The notes under the pieces: model-generated
Told to the model about the DNA's origin: nothing
The model's database searches: none
The model's input: the letters and a program-made list of their open reading frames with translations, nothing else
Source of the DNA: Dokdonella sp.
Lineage (GTDB): Bacteria > Pseudomonadota > Gammaproteobacteria > Xanthomonadales > Rhodanobacteraceae
Length of the DNA: 64,000 nucleotides
Reading direction: 5' to 3'
NCBI RefSeq assembly: GCF_017744955.1
Contig: NZ_JAGIAG010000001.1
Span: forward strand, 310,001 to 374,000
Program-made: the position numbers and the translations under genes
In this document: in pieces, positions 53,186 to 62,470 of the stretch
Position numbering within the stretch: the stretch's first letter is position 1
Layout: the number at the start of each line of letters is the position of its first letter

Positions 53186-53914
53186 TCAGCGCCGCGCGCT
53201 CGGATCGGCGTAGAGCTGCTCGGCGCGCTGGAACAGCACCCAGGACGTCGCGATGTACTTGTTGCCGTTCTTCGGCTTGTTGCCGCGATGGGTGTGCGTG
53301 AATCCGGCCGGCGCCAGCAGCAGCGAGCCGGTGCGCGGCACGATCTTGCGCCGCTGGTAGAGGAACTCGGTCTCGCCCTCGTCGAAGGCGTCGTTGAGGT
53401 AGATCGTCCACAGCAGCACGCGATGCAGGTTGTCGTCGCTGTCGGCCTTCGGCGAGATCTCGCTGTGCCAGTACGGATAGCCGCCTTCGTCGGCGTAGTA
53501 GCGCTGCAGGTTGACGCCGCCGGGCCGGAACAGCTGCGTGACCAGGCGTTGCAGCTCGGAGTCGTTCATCGCGCGAACGTCGTCGATGCCGAGCATCGTC
53601 GTCTCGCCGTCCGGCCGCTTGCGGTACAGCGCGGTCGGCGCAAGCGCCAGATAGCCGTGCTTGCGCACGTAGGCCATCAGTCCGCGCAGCATCACGGTGT
53701 TGAGCCCGGTGACCACCTGGTTCCATTCCGCGTGCGCGCTGATGTTGATGTCCCAGCTGTCCTTCAGCCGCGTGTTGACGCCGCCGGAGGTGGCGCCGCG
53801 CGTGAGCTTGTCGCTCGCCTCGAACGCGTCGACGATCCGGCGGCAGGCGCCGGCGTCGAGCGCGTTCTCGTAGACCTCGATGAAATCGGTCTCCGGCGCG
53901 GCCTCCGCGTTCAC
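53186..53914 (-). CDS. 2-oxoglutarate/Fe(II)-dependent dioxygenase (2OG-FeII family)
   Basis: The 242-residue protein has the facial-triad pattern of a prolyl-hydroxylase-type 2OG-Fe(II) enzyme: His and Glu in [10 protein letters not shown] (HxE), then a distal His in GFTHTHRGN with basic residues for 2-oxoglutarate. It is soluble, with no signal peptide. The start is GTG at 53914, which overlaps the fbp stop by four bases (GTGA). The substrate is unknown; PKHD-type homologues modify small molecules or proteins. Coupling to fbp is unusual. Confidence 0.82.
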   Translation of the reverse strand: MNAEAAPETDFIEVYENALDAGACRRIVDAFEASDKLTRGATSGGVNTRLKDSWDINISAHAEWNQVVTGLNTVMLRGLMAYVRKHGYLALAPTALYRKRPDGETTMLGIDDVRAMNDSELQRLVTQLFRPGGVNLQRYYADEGGYPYWHSEISPKADSDDNLHRVLLWTIYLNDAFDEGETEFLYQRRKIVPRTGSLLLAPAGFTHTHRGNKPKNGNKYIATSWVLFQRAEQLYADPSARR

Positions 53915-54942
53915 GCGGTCGCCTCGCGATGATAGGCGGTGACGCGCTCGACTTCGTTCCTGGAGCCCAGGAACACCGGCACGCGCTGGTGCAGCTGCGT
54001 CGGCTGCACGTCGAGGATGCGCTGGAGCCCGGTGGTCGCCGCGCCGCCGGCCTGCTCGACGATCATCGCCATCGGGTTGGCCTCGTACATCAGGCGCAGC
54101 TTGCCGGGCTTGGACGGGTCCTTGAGGTCGCGCGGATAGATGAAGATGCCGCCGCGGGTCAGGATGCGGTGCACGTCGGCGACCATCGAGGCGACCCAGC
54201 GCATGTTGAAGTCGCGCCCGCGCGGGCCGGTCTTGCCGGCCAGCAGCTCGTCGATGTAGCGCCGCATCGGCGGCTCCCAGTGACGGATGTTGGACATGTT
54301 GATGGCGAACTCGGAGGTGTCCTCCGGGATGCGCAGATTCGACTGCGTCAGCGGGAAATCGCCGTATTCGCGGTCGAGCGTGAACTGGTGCACGCCGTCG
54401 CCGAGGGTCAGCACCAGCACGGTGCTCGATCCGTACACCGCGTAGCCGGCCGCGACCTGCTTGGTGCCCGGCTGCAGGAAGGCCGACTCGTCCGGATCCT
54501 TGATGCCATCCGGGCAGCGCAGCACCGAGAAGATCGTGCCGACGGAGATGTTGACGTCGATGTTCGAGGAGCCGTCGAGCGGATCGAACACGAGCAGGTA
54601 TTCGCCCTTCGGATAGCGGTGCGGGATCGGATGCGGATCGTCCATCTCCTCCGACGCCAGCGCGGCGAGATGGCCGCCCCATTCGTTCGCCTCGAGCAGC
54701 AGCTCGTTGGAGACCACGTCGAGCTTCTTCTGCGTCTCGCCCTGCACGTTCTCGGTGCCGGCGCTGCCGAGCGCGCCGCCGAGCGCGCCCTTGCCGACCG
54801 CGATCGAGATGCGCTTGCAGGCGCGCGCGACGACTTCGATCAGGAGGCGCAGGTCGGCGTTGATATGGCCCTTCTCGCGCTGCTGCTCGATCAGGAAACG
54901 ACTCAGCGAGATGCGAGCGCTGGACGACGTGGACGACGACAT
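53911..54942 (-). CDS. fbp: Class I fructose-1,6-bisphosphatase
   Basis: Fbp hydrolyses fructose-1,6-bisphosphate in gluconeogenesis. The 343-residue product has the metal-binding [21 protein letters not shown] (about 115-136), an upstream Glu in [12 protein letters not shown], and the substrate-binding [23 protein letters not shown] regions. Length is typical of the bacterial class I enzyme. The ATG at 54942 follows an [10 protein letters not shown] start. It is divergent from the regulator gene at 55082 and overlaps the dioxygenase gene downstream. Confidence 0.97.
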   Translation of the reverse strand: MSSSTSSSARISLSRFLIEQQREKGHINADLRLLIEVVARACKRISIAVGKGALGGALGSAGTENVQGETQKKLDVVSNELLLEANEWGGHLAALASEEMDDPHPIPHRYPKGEYLLVFDPLDGSSNIDVNISVGTIFSVLRCPDGIKDPDESAFLQPGTKQVAAGYAVYGSSTVLVLTLGDGVHQFTLDREYGDFPLTQSNLRIPEDTSEFAINMSNIRHWEPPMRRYIDELLAGKTGPRGRDFNMRWVASMVADVHRILTRGGIFIYPRDLKDPSKPGKLRLMYEANPMAMIVEQAGGAATTGLQRILDVQPTQLHQRVPVFLGSRNEVERVTAYHREATA

Positions 54943-55081
54943 GCCGGAACCTCCGCGACGAAACGCGCATTGTCGCCGCGGCGCCGCGCCCGCGCCAGCC
55001 GCGGCGCCGCGCGATTGACCCGCCGCCGGGCATTTGGCATACCTGCGACCCCTGGTCCGCCGCTCGACGAGCGAGAGTCTC

Positions 55082-57490
55082 GTGTCGCCCCGCTCGACCT
55101 TCCGCTTCGGCGCTCACGTCATCGACCTGCGCGGACGCCGCCTGCGCTCGACGCACGCCGACGTGCCGCTCGAACCGAAGGTGTTCGACTGCCTCGCCTA
55201 TCTGATCGAGCAGCGCGGCCGCGCAGTCGGTCGCGACGAGCTGATCGCGGCGGTGTGGGGCAAGGTCGACGTCAGCGACGCGATGCTCGGCCAGGCCGTG
55301 CTCAAGGCGCGCCGCGCGATCGGCGACGACGGCCGTGCGCAGCAGGCGATCCGCACCGTCTCGCGCTTCGGCTACCAATGGGTCGCGCCGATCGAGGAGA
55401 TCGAGGCGGCCGACGAGGCGCCCGAGGAGGCGCGGGCGGTGCCGGAGGAGGAGGCGCCTGCGACCGAGCCGCCGTCGCACCCGGCGCCGCCCACACCGCC
55501 TCCGTCATCGCCGCGATCGCGACGCGGAATCGCGGTCGCCGCGGTGACGCTCGCGGTAGCCGCCGCCGTATTCGGCGCGACCTATCTGCAACGACGAAAC
55601 GCACCTGCCGCCGCGATCGACGCACCGCAGTCGACCCCGCACCGCGGCCGCCTCGTGCTGGCGCTGCCGATGCGCGTGCGCAGTGCGATCGCCGACGACG
55701 CCTGGCTGCGCCTCGGCCTGCTGGCCCTGCTCGAACCGTCGCTGCGCGGCGTGCCGGGCGTCGAATTGATGTCGGCCGACGCCGCCATCGCGGCGGCCGG
55801 CAAGGACGACGCGCCGCCGGATCTCGCCGCTTTGCGCACACGCACGCGCGCCGCGGTCGTCGTCACCAGCGAGGCGCAGCATCGCGGCGCCGGCTGGGCG
55901 ATGTCGGCGAAGATCGACGACGGCGCCCGCACGCAGCAGGTCGAGGCCGAAGGCAGCGACGCGGTCGGCACCGCCGCGGCACTGGCCGACCGCATCCGCC
56001 AGGCGCTCGATCCGCGGCCGGGCGGCGGCGAGCGACGCTCGGCCGATCCGGCCGTGCGCGAACTCGCCGCGCGCATGCAGGCGGCGCTGTACGCCGGCCA
56101 GGGCAGCCGTGCGCTGGAGCTGGCCGACGCCGCGCCGGCGACCGCGGCCGCGCCGGACATCGCCGCGCTGCGCGCGCAGGCGCTGCTCAACCTCGGCCGC
56201 TATGACGAGATGCAGGCGGCACTCGGCGCGCTCGCGCTGTCGCCGGACGCGCATTGGCGCGCGACCGCGCTGGTGCTGCGCGCGAAGTCCGAGGTCGAAC
56301 GCGGAACGCCCGAAGCCGCCCTGCGCGACCTGCGCGCGGCCATCGACCTGCTCGATCCCGCCGACGACCGCCCGCTGCTGGCGCGCGCCCTGAGCGGTCT
56401 CGGCCTGACCCAGTTGCAGACGGGCGACGTCGACGCGGCCGAAGCCAGCCTGCTGCGCGCGCGCATGACGGTCGAGCCGGCGCAGCAGCCGCTGGACATG
56501 GCGCGCAGCGACCAGAACCTCGGCATCATCGCCGTGCGCCGCGGACGCCACGACGAGGCCGCGGCGATGTTCCAGCGCGCCGCCGACGCCTTCGCGGCGT
56601 TCGGCATGGTCGAATCGGAAACCGCCGCGCTGATCAACGTCGGCATCGCCGACCTGCAACGGCTCGACCACCCCGCCGCGATCGCCGCCGCGGAGCGCGC
56701 CGGACGGCTCGGCGCCGGCCTGGAGACCGGCGAGCTGCGCCTCGAAGCCGGCCTGCTCGAAGCCGATGCGCTGGCGCAGTCGGGCCGCCTGGCCGACGCC
56801 GACGCGCGCTACGCCGCGATCGAACACGAGGCGCCGACCACGGCGGCCGAGGTGCGCACGTGGGCGCAGCTCGGCCGCGCGAGCCTGGCGCTCGGCCGGG
56901 GCGACGCTCCGGCGGCGCGTGCCTCGCTCGACGCCGCCCCGCGAGCGGACGACCCGCGCCTGCGCGTGCGTGCCGCCGTGCTGCGGCTGCGCCTCGCGCT
57001 GGCCGCCGGCGATCGCGGCGAAGCGGCGGCGCTGGCCGGTCGAGACGAACTGCGCGAGCCTCCGCCCGATGCCGGCGGTCCGGACAGCGTCGCCGCCCGC
57101 GTCGCTCGCGCGCAGTGGCTGGCTTCGGTCGACGACGCGAATGCCGCGGCCGCGTTCGACGCGGCGTTGGCGCTGGCGCGGCGCATCGGCTCGCCGCTGG
57201 CGATCCGCGACGCGGCGGCGCCGTACGCGGATTTCCGCCTCGCGCGCGGCGACCTCGACGCGGCGCGCACGCTGGCCGCCCTGGTCGCGCCGTATGCCGA
57301 ACGCGACTTCGACTGCGCCCGCAGCGCGTTCGAGGTCGCCCGCGCCGGCGGCGATCTGCTCGCCGCCGAGCGCCAGGCCGACGCCGCGCGGCGCCTGGCC
57401 GGGGAGCGCCCGTTCGCTCCGGAGCGGACGCCGGACGGCGCCGGGCAGGGGACCGCGCGGCCGCCTCCGGCCGCCGCGGCGCATCCATAG
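55082..57490 (+). CDS. Winged-helix (CadC/ToxR-like) membrane regulator with TPR domain
   Basis: The 802-residue protein starts with a winged-helix DNA-binding domain ([11 protein letters not shown], then [20 protein letters not shown] and [19 protein letters not shown]). An acidic Pro-rich linker follows (about 105-145). One membrane segment ([21 protein letters not shown]) follows, then a long TPR-like helical domain ([35 protein letters not shown]) facing the periplasm. It is probably a transmembrane regulator. I use GTG at 55082; TTG at 55034 is possible. It faces the exported protein gene downstream, a possible target. Confidence 0.82.
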   Translation: MSPRSTFRFGAHVIDLRGRRLRSTHADVPLEPKVFDCLAYLIEQRGRAVGRDELIAAVWGKVDVSDAMLGQAVLKARRAIGDDGRAQQAIRTVSRFGYQWVAPIEEIEAADEAPEEARAVPEEEAPATEPPSHPAPPTPPPSSPRSRRGIAVAAVTLAVAAAVFGATYLQRRNAPAAAIDAPQSTPHRGRLVLALPMRVRSAIADDAWLRLGLLALLEPSLRGVPGVELMSADAAIAAAGKDDAPPDLAALRTRTRAAVVVTSEAQHRGAGWAMSAKIDDGARTQQVEAEGSDAVGTAAALADRIRQALDPRPGGGERRSADPAVRELAARMQAALYAGQGSRALELADAAPATAAAPDIAALRAQALLNLGRYDEMQAALGALALSPDAHWRATALVLRAKSEVERGTPEAALRDLRAAIDLLDPADDRPLLARALSGLGLTQLQTGDVDAAEASLLRARMTVEPAQQPLDMARSDQNLGIIAVRRGRHDEAAAMFQRAADAFAAFGMVESETAALINVGIADLQRLDHPAAIAAAERAGRLGAGLETGELRLEAGLLEADALAQSGRLADADARYAAIEHEAPTTAAEVRTWAQLGRASLALGRGDAPAARASLDAAPRADDPRLRVRAAVLRLRLALAAGDRGEAAALAGRDELREPPPDAGGPDSVAARVARAQWLASVDDANAAAAFDAALALARRIGSPLAIRDAAAPYADFRLARGDLDAARTLAALVAPYAERDFDCARSAFEVARAGGDLLAAERQADAARRLAGERPFAPERTPDGAGQGTARPPPAAAAHP

Positions 57491-57615
57491 CGGCTCCATA
57501 GCGGAACCGTGATGCCGCGCCGGAGCGGCCGTGGCATCACTGGTCCGTCCGCCCGCCGGCGGCACATCGAATCCCGGCCGCACCGGCCCTCTCCGCAGTC
57601 CGCGAGGAATCCTCC

Positions 57616-58596
57616 ATGCCGCTTTCCCTGACCCGCCACCTCGTTCCGCTCGCCCTGGCGCTGGCCGGCGCCCCGGCGTTCGCCGGCACCTGCCGCGTGG
57701 ACGGCCCGTACCAGCCGCACGTCGCCTGCGCGGCGCGTGCCGCGGCTCCGCTGGCGCGCGGGCCGCTCGGCGCGCCGCCGGCACTGCCGTCGTTCCTGAT
57801 GGAGATGGGGCGCCCGGGCGGCGGCGGCAGCTGGTTCATGCGCGGCTGGTGGTCGTTCGACCTCGCCGACCTCTACGGCACGATGGTGCAGACCGGCGCC
57901 GCGGTTCCGGTGGTCGACGCCTGGGATCTCTCCGCCGACGCCACCACCACCTGGTACGTGCGCGCCGGCGCCGACTGGGGCACGCAGTCGCCGGACGGCC
58001 CGACGCAGTCGCACGGCGGATTGACCGCCGACCCGATCGATCCGGCCACCACCTCGCTGACCGACCTCGCCATCGACCCGCGCGACGGCAAGGGCTACGT
58101 CGCCGCGATCCGCAACGACGCCGACGCGAACACCGCCTACTCGGAGCTGTACGCGTTCGACACCGACGCCGGCGCGCTGAGTCTGATCGGCCCGATGAGC
58201 GCCGATCCGGCCAAGGTCACGGCGCTGGCGATGTCCTGCGACGGCGTGCTGTACGGCTACGACATCGTCACCGACCAGCTGGTGAGGATCGACACCGCCA
58301 CCGCGGCGATGACGCCGGTCGGCGGACCGAGCGGGCAGGCCGCCGCGATCAACTCGCTGCAGAGCCTCGCCTTCGACCGCCGCGACGGCACGCTGTACGG
58401 CATGCTGTTCCTCGACAACGACACCGGCGACAACGTGTTCGGCCGCTTCGGCGCCGACGGCGCGTTCACGCCGATCGCGCCGCTGCAGCCGCCGTCGGCC
58501 CAGCCGGGCATCTTCCGCATCAAGCTGCCGACCACCTGCGCCGTCGCCACGGACACGATCTTCGCCGACGGTTTCGACGCCGCCACGTCGCCCTGA
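57616..58596 (+). CDS. Exported repeat protein with IFADGFD tail
   Basis: The 326-residue product has a signal peptide (LVPLALALAGAPAFA). The mature chain has propeller-like repeats, e.g. LYAFDTDAGALSLIGPM and LVRIDTATAAMTPVGG, of the kind in the exported protein at 5138. The C-terminus is TDTIFADGFDAATSP, i.e. the shared tail motif followed by five residues. GAGGA precedes the ATG at 57616. It is downstream of and in line with the transmembrane regulator gene. Confidence 0.75.
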   Translation: MPLSLTRHLVPLALALAGAPAFAGTCRVDGPYQPHVACAARAAAPLARGPLGAPPALPSFLMEMGRPGGGGSWFMRGWWSFDLADLYGTMVQTGAAVPVVDAWDLSADATTTWYVRAGADWGTQSPDGPTQSHGGLTADPIDPATTSLTDLAIDPRDGKGYVAAIRNDADANTAYSELYAFDTDAGALSLIGPMSADPAKVTALAMSCDGVLYGYDIVTDQLVRIDTATAAMTPVGGPSGQAAAINSLQSLAFDRRDGTLYGMLFLDNDTGDNVFGRFGADGAFTPIAPLQPPSAQPGIFRIKLPTTCAVATDTIFADGFDAATSP

Positions 58597-58713
58597 GCAT
58601 CGCCGCGCCGGATGCTCGCGCATCCGGCGCCGGCCCTGCTGACACCAGGTTGGCAGCAGGCCCCCGCCACACTTCCCGGCGTGCGAATCACGCACTTTGC
58701 GGGAGTGTGTTCC

Positions 58714-59088
58714 ATGTTGAATCCGAACGTGCCGGCCTGGTTCGAAATCCCGACCGGCGATCTCGACCGCGCACAGGCGTTCTACGAGGCCGTGCTCGGC
58801 GTCGAACTCGTCCGCGAAGACTTCGGCGGCTCCACCCTGGCGATGTTCCCGTACGGCGGCAAGCCGAACGCGAGCGGCGCGCTGATCGCGCAGGACGACT
58901 GCACGCCGTCGGTGCAGGGCAGCATCGTCTACCTCAGCGTGGCGGACCTGAAGCCCGCGCTGGAACGCGCCAACCGGCACGGCGGTGACACCCTCGTGCC
59001 GCGCACGGCATTGCCCGAGGGCATGGGCTATTTCGCGCAGTTCCGCGATTGCGAAGGCAACCGCGTCGGCCTGTGGTCGCCGGTATGA
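58714..59088 (+). CDS. VOC-family (glyoxalase/bleomycin-resistance-like) protein
   Basis: The 124-residue protein has the paired beta-alpha-beta-beta-beta units of the vicinal-oxygen-chelate fold: VPAWFEIPTGDLDRAQAFYE in the first half and SIVYLSVADLKPALERANRH in the second, ending FRDCEGNRVGLWSPV. The metal ligands are not all obvious, so it may bind rather than turn over its ligand. I take the ATG at 58714 (LNPNVPAWFEIP). Its stop overlaps the next start (ATGA), beginning a chain of coupled genes. Confidence 0.87.
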   Translation: MLNPNVPAWFEIPTGDLDRAQAFYEAVLGVELVREDFGGSTLAMFPYGGKPNASGALIAQDDCTPSVQGSIVYLSVADLKPALERANRHGGDTLVPRTALPEGMGYFAQFRDCEGNRVGLWSPV

Positions 59089-59687
59089 ACGCGGAGCGGA
59101 GGCCTCTGCTGCAGTCCGCCGCCGGCGGCGCGCTGCTCGCCGACGCGCTGCGCGCGCAGGCGGCGCATGCGACCGCCGGGCGGGACGCGGCGGGCGCCGA
59201 CGCGCCCGACGGCTCGCGCGATTTCGACTTCTGGTTCGGCCGCTGGCACGTCGCCAACGAGCGGCTGAAGCAACGCCTGGTCGGCTCGACCGAATGGGAA
59301 CACTTCGAGGCGACGCAGGAATGCCAGCCGATCCTCGGCGGCATCGGCAACATCGACGACTTCCAGACCGACTGGGGCGGCGGCTTCGTCGGCATGACGC
59401 TGCGGCTGTTCGATCTCGCGCGGCGCGAGTGGAGCATCTACTGGGCCAGCAATCGCGACGGCCTGCTGCAGCCGCCGGTGGTCGGCCGCTTCGAGAACGG
59501 CGTCGGCACCTTCTTCGGCCGCGACGTGCACGAGGGAAGGCCGGTGCTCGTGCGCTTCCTCTGGTCGCACGACGCGCCGCACCGCGCGCTGTGGCAGCAG
59601 GCGTTCTCGACCGACGAGGGCGCCAGCTGGGAGACCAACTGGATCATGCGCATGACGCGCATCGCGGCGGCGGGAGCGCAGGCATGA
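59085..59687 (+). CDS. DUF1579-like beta-barrel protein
   Basis: The 200-residue product contains a DUF1579/'heme-binding-like' beta-barrel core: DGSRDFDFWFGRWHVANERL at about 44-63, EWEHFEATQECQPILGGIGN and the conserved ETNWIMRMTRI. The first 35 residues are Ala-rich and could be a weak leader, but no clear cleavage site is present. It overlaps the VOC gene (ATGA) and the NIPSNAP gene (ATGA), so all three are translationally coupled. Confidence 0.78.
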   Translation: MNAERRPLLQSAAGGALLADALRAQAAHATAGRDAAGADAPDGSRDFDFWFGRWHVANERLKQRLVGSTEWEHFEATQECQPILGGIGNIDDFQTDWGGGFVGMTLRLFDLARREWSIYWASNRDGLLQPPVVGRFENGVGTFFGRDVHEGRPVLVRFLWSHDAPHRALWQQAFSTDEGASWETNWIMRMTRIAAAGAQA

Positions 59688-60430
59688 GCGCGCTCGCCGA
59701 TTGCCGCGACGCCGCCGACGCGGGCACCTGCTGCGCGATCGTCGAACTGCGCCAGTACACCCTGCATCCGGGACGGCGCGACGACCTGATCGCGCTGTTC
59801 GAACGCGAGTTCGTCGAATCGCAGGAGGCCTGCGGCATGCGCCTGCTCGGCCAGTTCCGCGATCTCGACGATCCCGACCGTTTCGTCTGGCTGCGCGGCT
59901 TCGCCGACATGCCGCGCCGCGCCGAGGCGCTGGCCGCGTTCTACAACGGCCCGGTCTGGCGCGCGCATCGCGAGGCGGCGAACGCGACGATGGTCGATTC
60001 CGACGACGTGCTGCTGCTGCGTCCGGCGCGGAGCGGTTCCGGCTTCGCGCTCGGCGACACGCGGCGCGCCGCGTTCGGCGCGGTCGCGCCGCCCTGCGGG
60101 ATGGTGGTGGCGATGATCTGGCAGTTGCCGCTGCGCGTCGGTGCCGATTTCGTCGAGCTGTTCGAGCGCCGCGTCGCGCCACGGCTGCTCGACGCCGGCG
60201 CCACGCCGCTGGCGAGCTTCGTCAGCGAGCACGCCGCGAACACGTTCCCGGCCTTGCCGGTGCGCGAAGGCGAGAACGTGCTGGTCTGCTTCGCCGGCTT
60301 CGACGACGAGGCGCACTGGCGAAGCCGCTTCGGCGACCTGCCGCGCGGCTCGAACGCGCGCCGCGGCGCGGCCGGCGATCCGCACATCCTGCGCCTCGCG
60401 CCGACCGCGCGTTCGCTGCTGCGCGGCTGA
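59684..60430 (+). CDS. NIPSNAP-family protein
   Basis: The 248-residue protein has two NIPSNAP (ferredoxin-like dimeric alpha/beta barrel) halves. The first shows AIVELRQYTLHPGRRDDLIALFE and FVWLRGFADMPRRAEALAAFY; the second shows GMVVAMIWQLPLRVGADFVEL and FPALPVREGENVLVCFAGF. NIPSNAP members bind small hydrophobic or aromatic ligands in some cases; the bacterial role is unclear. Third gene of the coupled chain. Confidence 0.85.
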   Translation: MSALADCRDAADAGTCCAIVELRQYTLHPGRRDDLIALFEREFVESQEACGMRLLGQFRDLDDPDRFVWLRGFADMPRRAEALAAFYNGPVWRAHREAANATMVDSDDVLLLRPARSGSGFALGDTRRAAFGAVAPPCGMVVAMIWQLPLRVGADFVELFERRVAPRLLDAGATPLASFVSEHAANTFPALPVREGENVLVCFAGFDDEAHWRSRFGDLPRGSNARRGAAGDPHILRLAPTARSLLRG

Positions 60431-60456
60431 CGCATCCATTTCCGAAGGAGTCCGAC

Positions 60457-60861
60457 GTGAAGAAGACCTACCACGGCAGTTGTCATTGCGGCGCGGTGCG
60501 TTTCGAGGCCGAGCTCGACCTCAGCGCCGACAGCTACAAGTGCAATTGCTCGATCTGCACCAAGTCGCGCAACTGGGGCGTGCTGGTCAAGCCGCACGAG
60601 TTCCGCCTGCTCGCCGGCGAAGAAGCGCTCAGCGACTACAGCTTCGGCACGCACAGCAATCATCACCTGTTCTGCCGGCACTGCGGCGTGCGCCCGTTCG
60701 GCCGCGGCCACATCGAGGAGATCGGCGGCGACTACGTCTCGGTCAAGCTGGCCTGCCTCGACGACGTCGACGCGAGCACGCTCGCCGCCGTGCCGGTGCA
60801 GTACGCCGACGGCCGCAACGACAACTGGTGGAACCCGCCCGCCGAGACACGGCACCTGTGA
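60457..60861 (+). CDS. GFA (glutathione-dependent formaldehyde-activating-like) family protein
   Basis: The 134-residue GFA-fold protein has the zinc-binding Cys set: HGSCHCGAVRFE, KCNCSICTKS and LFCRHCGVRPFG. It is cytoplasmic. GFA members can catalyse S-hydroxymethylglutathione formation or bind other thiols; the actual activity here is unknown. The start is GTG at 60457, preceded by AAGGAG. It follows the NIPSNAP gene after 26 bases and probably shares its transcript. Confidence 0.9.
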   Translation: MKKTYHGSCHCGAVRFEAELDLSADSYKCNCSICTKSRNWGVLVKPHEFRLLAGEEALSDYSFGTHSNHHLFCRHCGVRPFGRGHIEEIGGDYVSVKLACLDDVDASTLAAVPVQYADGRNDNWWNPPAETRHL

Positions 60862-60895
60862 TGCCCGCGTCCGGCCGATATCGAGGAGCACGACC

Positions 60896-61018
60896 ATGTC
60901 CCGTCTGCTGCAACTGCTGATTCTCGCCTACCTGCCGCTGGCGGCGCGGCATCTGTTCGTCGGCGCGGCGTGCGTCTCGTCCGACGACGAGCGCGACGGC
61001 GGCTCCCTGCAGGCCTGA
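60896..61018 (+). CDS. Short membrane or leader-like protein (40 residues)
   Basis: An ATG at 60896, preceded by GAGGA, opens 40 codons ending TGA 61016-61018. The first half is hydrophobic (MSRLLQLLILAYLPLAARHL), the second half is charged (SSDDERDGG). It is too short to classify and could be a small membrane protein. It directly follows the GFA gene by 34 bases in the same direction. Confidence 0.4.
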   Translation: MSRLLQLLILAYLPLAARHLFVGAACVSSDDERDGGSLQA

Positions 61019-61179
61019 GCCGGACGAGCCGCGATGCCGCCGCCGATCCTTAGACCTCGACGATCCCCACGGCCGCCCGGCCCGGCCGGGCGTCGCGCTC
61101 GACGACGCGAAGGGCGAGCGAGGCGCATCGCGATGCCCGCGTCTTTGCCAGTGAGACCGGCGCGCGCGATCATCGCCGG

Positions 61180-61881
61180 ATGCGTCGCGCCGATCGCCTG
61201 TTCCTCATCATTCATGCCCTGCGCGGTCGCCGCACCGCGCTGCCGGCGCGCCAGCTCGCCGAGACGCTGGGCGTCTCGCTGCGCACCGTCTACCGCGACG
61301 TCGCCGATCTGCAATTGTCCGGCGTGCCGATCGAAGGCGAGGCCGGCGTCGGCTACGTGCTGCGCAAGGGCGCGGACATTCCGCCGCTGATGTTCAACGC
61401 CGACGAACTCGAATCACTGGTGGTCGGCACGCGCTTCGTCCGCGCCTTCGCCGGCAAGCGCCTCGCCGGCGGCGCCAAGGCGGCGCTGCTGAAGATCGAG
61501 GCGGTGCTGCCGCCGGAGCTCAAACAGCGCGCGTCGCGCTCGCGCATCCTCGCCCCGGCGAGCTGGTATGAAGCCAAGTCCGGTCTGATCGACCGCCTGC
61601 ACGAGGCGATCGCCGCGAACCGCGTGCTGCGCCTCGCCTATCGCGACGAAGCCGGCCGCGAGAGCGCGCGAGAGGTCGAGCCGCTCTGCCTCGCGTTCTG
61701 GGGCGGCGTGTGGACGCTCGGCGCCTGGTGCCGGCTGCGCACCGATTTCCGCAACTTCCGCCCCGATCGCATCGCGAGCTTCGATCCGACCGGCGAGATC
61801 TTCGCCGAGACCGTCGAACGCGGCTTCGCCGCCTACCTGCGCGCGACCGGCGGCGCCGACGAGGCCGCGCTCGACGTCTGA
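61180..61881 (+). CDS. WYL-domain HTH transcriptional regulator (YafY-like)
   Basis: The 233-residue protein has an N-terminal winged-helix of the DeoR/HTH_11 kind (MRRADRLFLIIHALRGRRTA, then LAETLGVSLRTVYRDVADL, residues about 30-48) followed by a WYL domain that binds a small ligand (ANRVLRLAYRDEAGRESAREV, EPLCLAFWGGVWTLGAWC). In many bacteria such regulators sit next to VOC/GFA-type genes, as here. The 161-base gap upstream shows no gene. It may control the coupled run at 58714-60861. Confidence 0.87.
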   Translation: MRRADRLFLIIHALRGRRTALPARQLAETLGVSLRTVYRDVADLQLSGVPIEGEAGVGYVLRKGADIPPLMFNADELESLVVGTRFVRAFAGKRLAGGAKAALLKIEAVLPPELKQRASRSRILAPASWYEAKSGLIDRLHEAIAANRVLRLAYRDEAGRESAREVEPLCLAFWGGVWTLGAWCRLRTDFRNFRPDRIASFDPTGEIFAETVERGFAAYLRATGGADEAALDV

Positions 61882-62044
61882 CCGGCGCGACGAACCGACC
61901 GTCGGCATATCCCGGCCGTCGCGATTCGAGCGCCGGGCGAAGTGCTTCGGGCCGCCCTGAAACCGGCGCGACGCCGCATCGCGGACACGAAGCGTTTCCT
62001 TCCCCCGCGCTTTCGACGCGGCCCACGACTAGAATGCGCGCGTC

Positions 62045-62470
62045 ATGATCGATCTCGGCTCTGGTCTGGCCATCCCGGAAGACGAACTGGTCGAGCGCTT
62101 CGTGCGCGCCGCCGGTCCGGGCGGGCAGAACGTCAACAAGGTCGCCAGCGCGGTCGAGCTGCGCTTCGACGTCGCCGCCTCGCGCGCGTTGCCCGACGCC
62201 GTGCGCGCGCGCCTGCTGGCGCGCCGCGACCGGCGCCTGACCGACGAGGGCGTGCTGGTCATCCAGGCCAACCGCTTCCGCGACCAGGCGCGCAACCGCG
62301 AGGATGCGCGCGCGCGGCTGGCCGAGATCGTCCGCGCGGCGCTCAGCGTGCCCAAGCGCCGCGTCGCGACGAAGCCGACGCGGGCGTCGAAGGAGCGGCG
62401 CATCGAGGCGAAGAAGACGCGTTCGGCGATCAAGCGCGTCCGCAACACGCGCAGCTGGAGTTCGGAGTGA
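62045..62470 (+). CDS. arfB: Alternative ribosome-rescue peptidyl-tRNA hydrolase ArfB
   Basis: ArfB (YaeJ) frees stalled ribosomes by hydrolysing peptidyl-tRNA, using a release-factor-like domain. The 141-residue protein has the GGQ motif in FVRAAGPGGQNVNKVASAVEL (Gln 28) and a basic C-terminal tail (RRIEAKKTRSAIKRV) that enters the empty mRNA channel. Length and layout match the family. Its stop overlaps the start of the acyltransferase (GTGA). Confidence 0.95.
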   Translation: MIDLGSGLAIPEDELVERFVRAAGPGGQNVNKVASAVELRFDVAASRALPDAVRARLLARRDRRLTDEGVLVIQANRFRDQARNREDARARLAEIVRAALSVPKRRVATKPTRASKERRIEAKKTRSAIKRVRNTRSWSSE

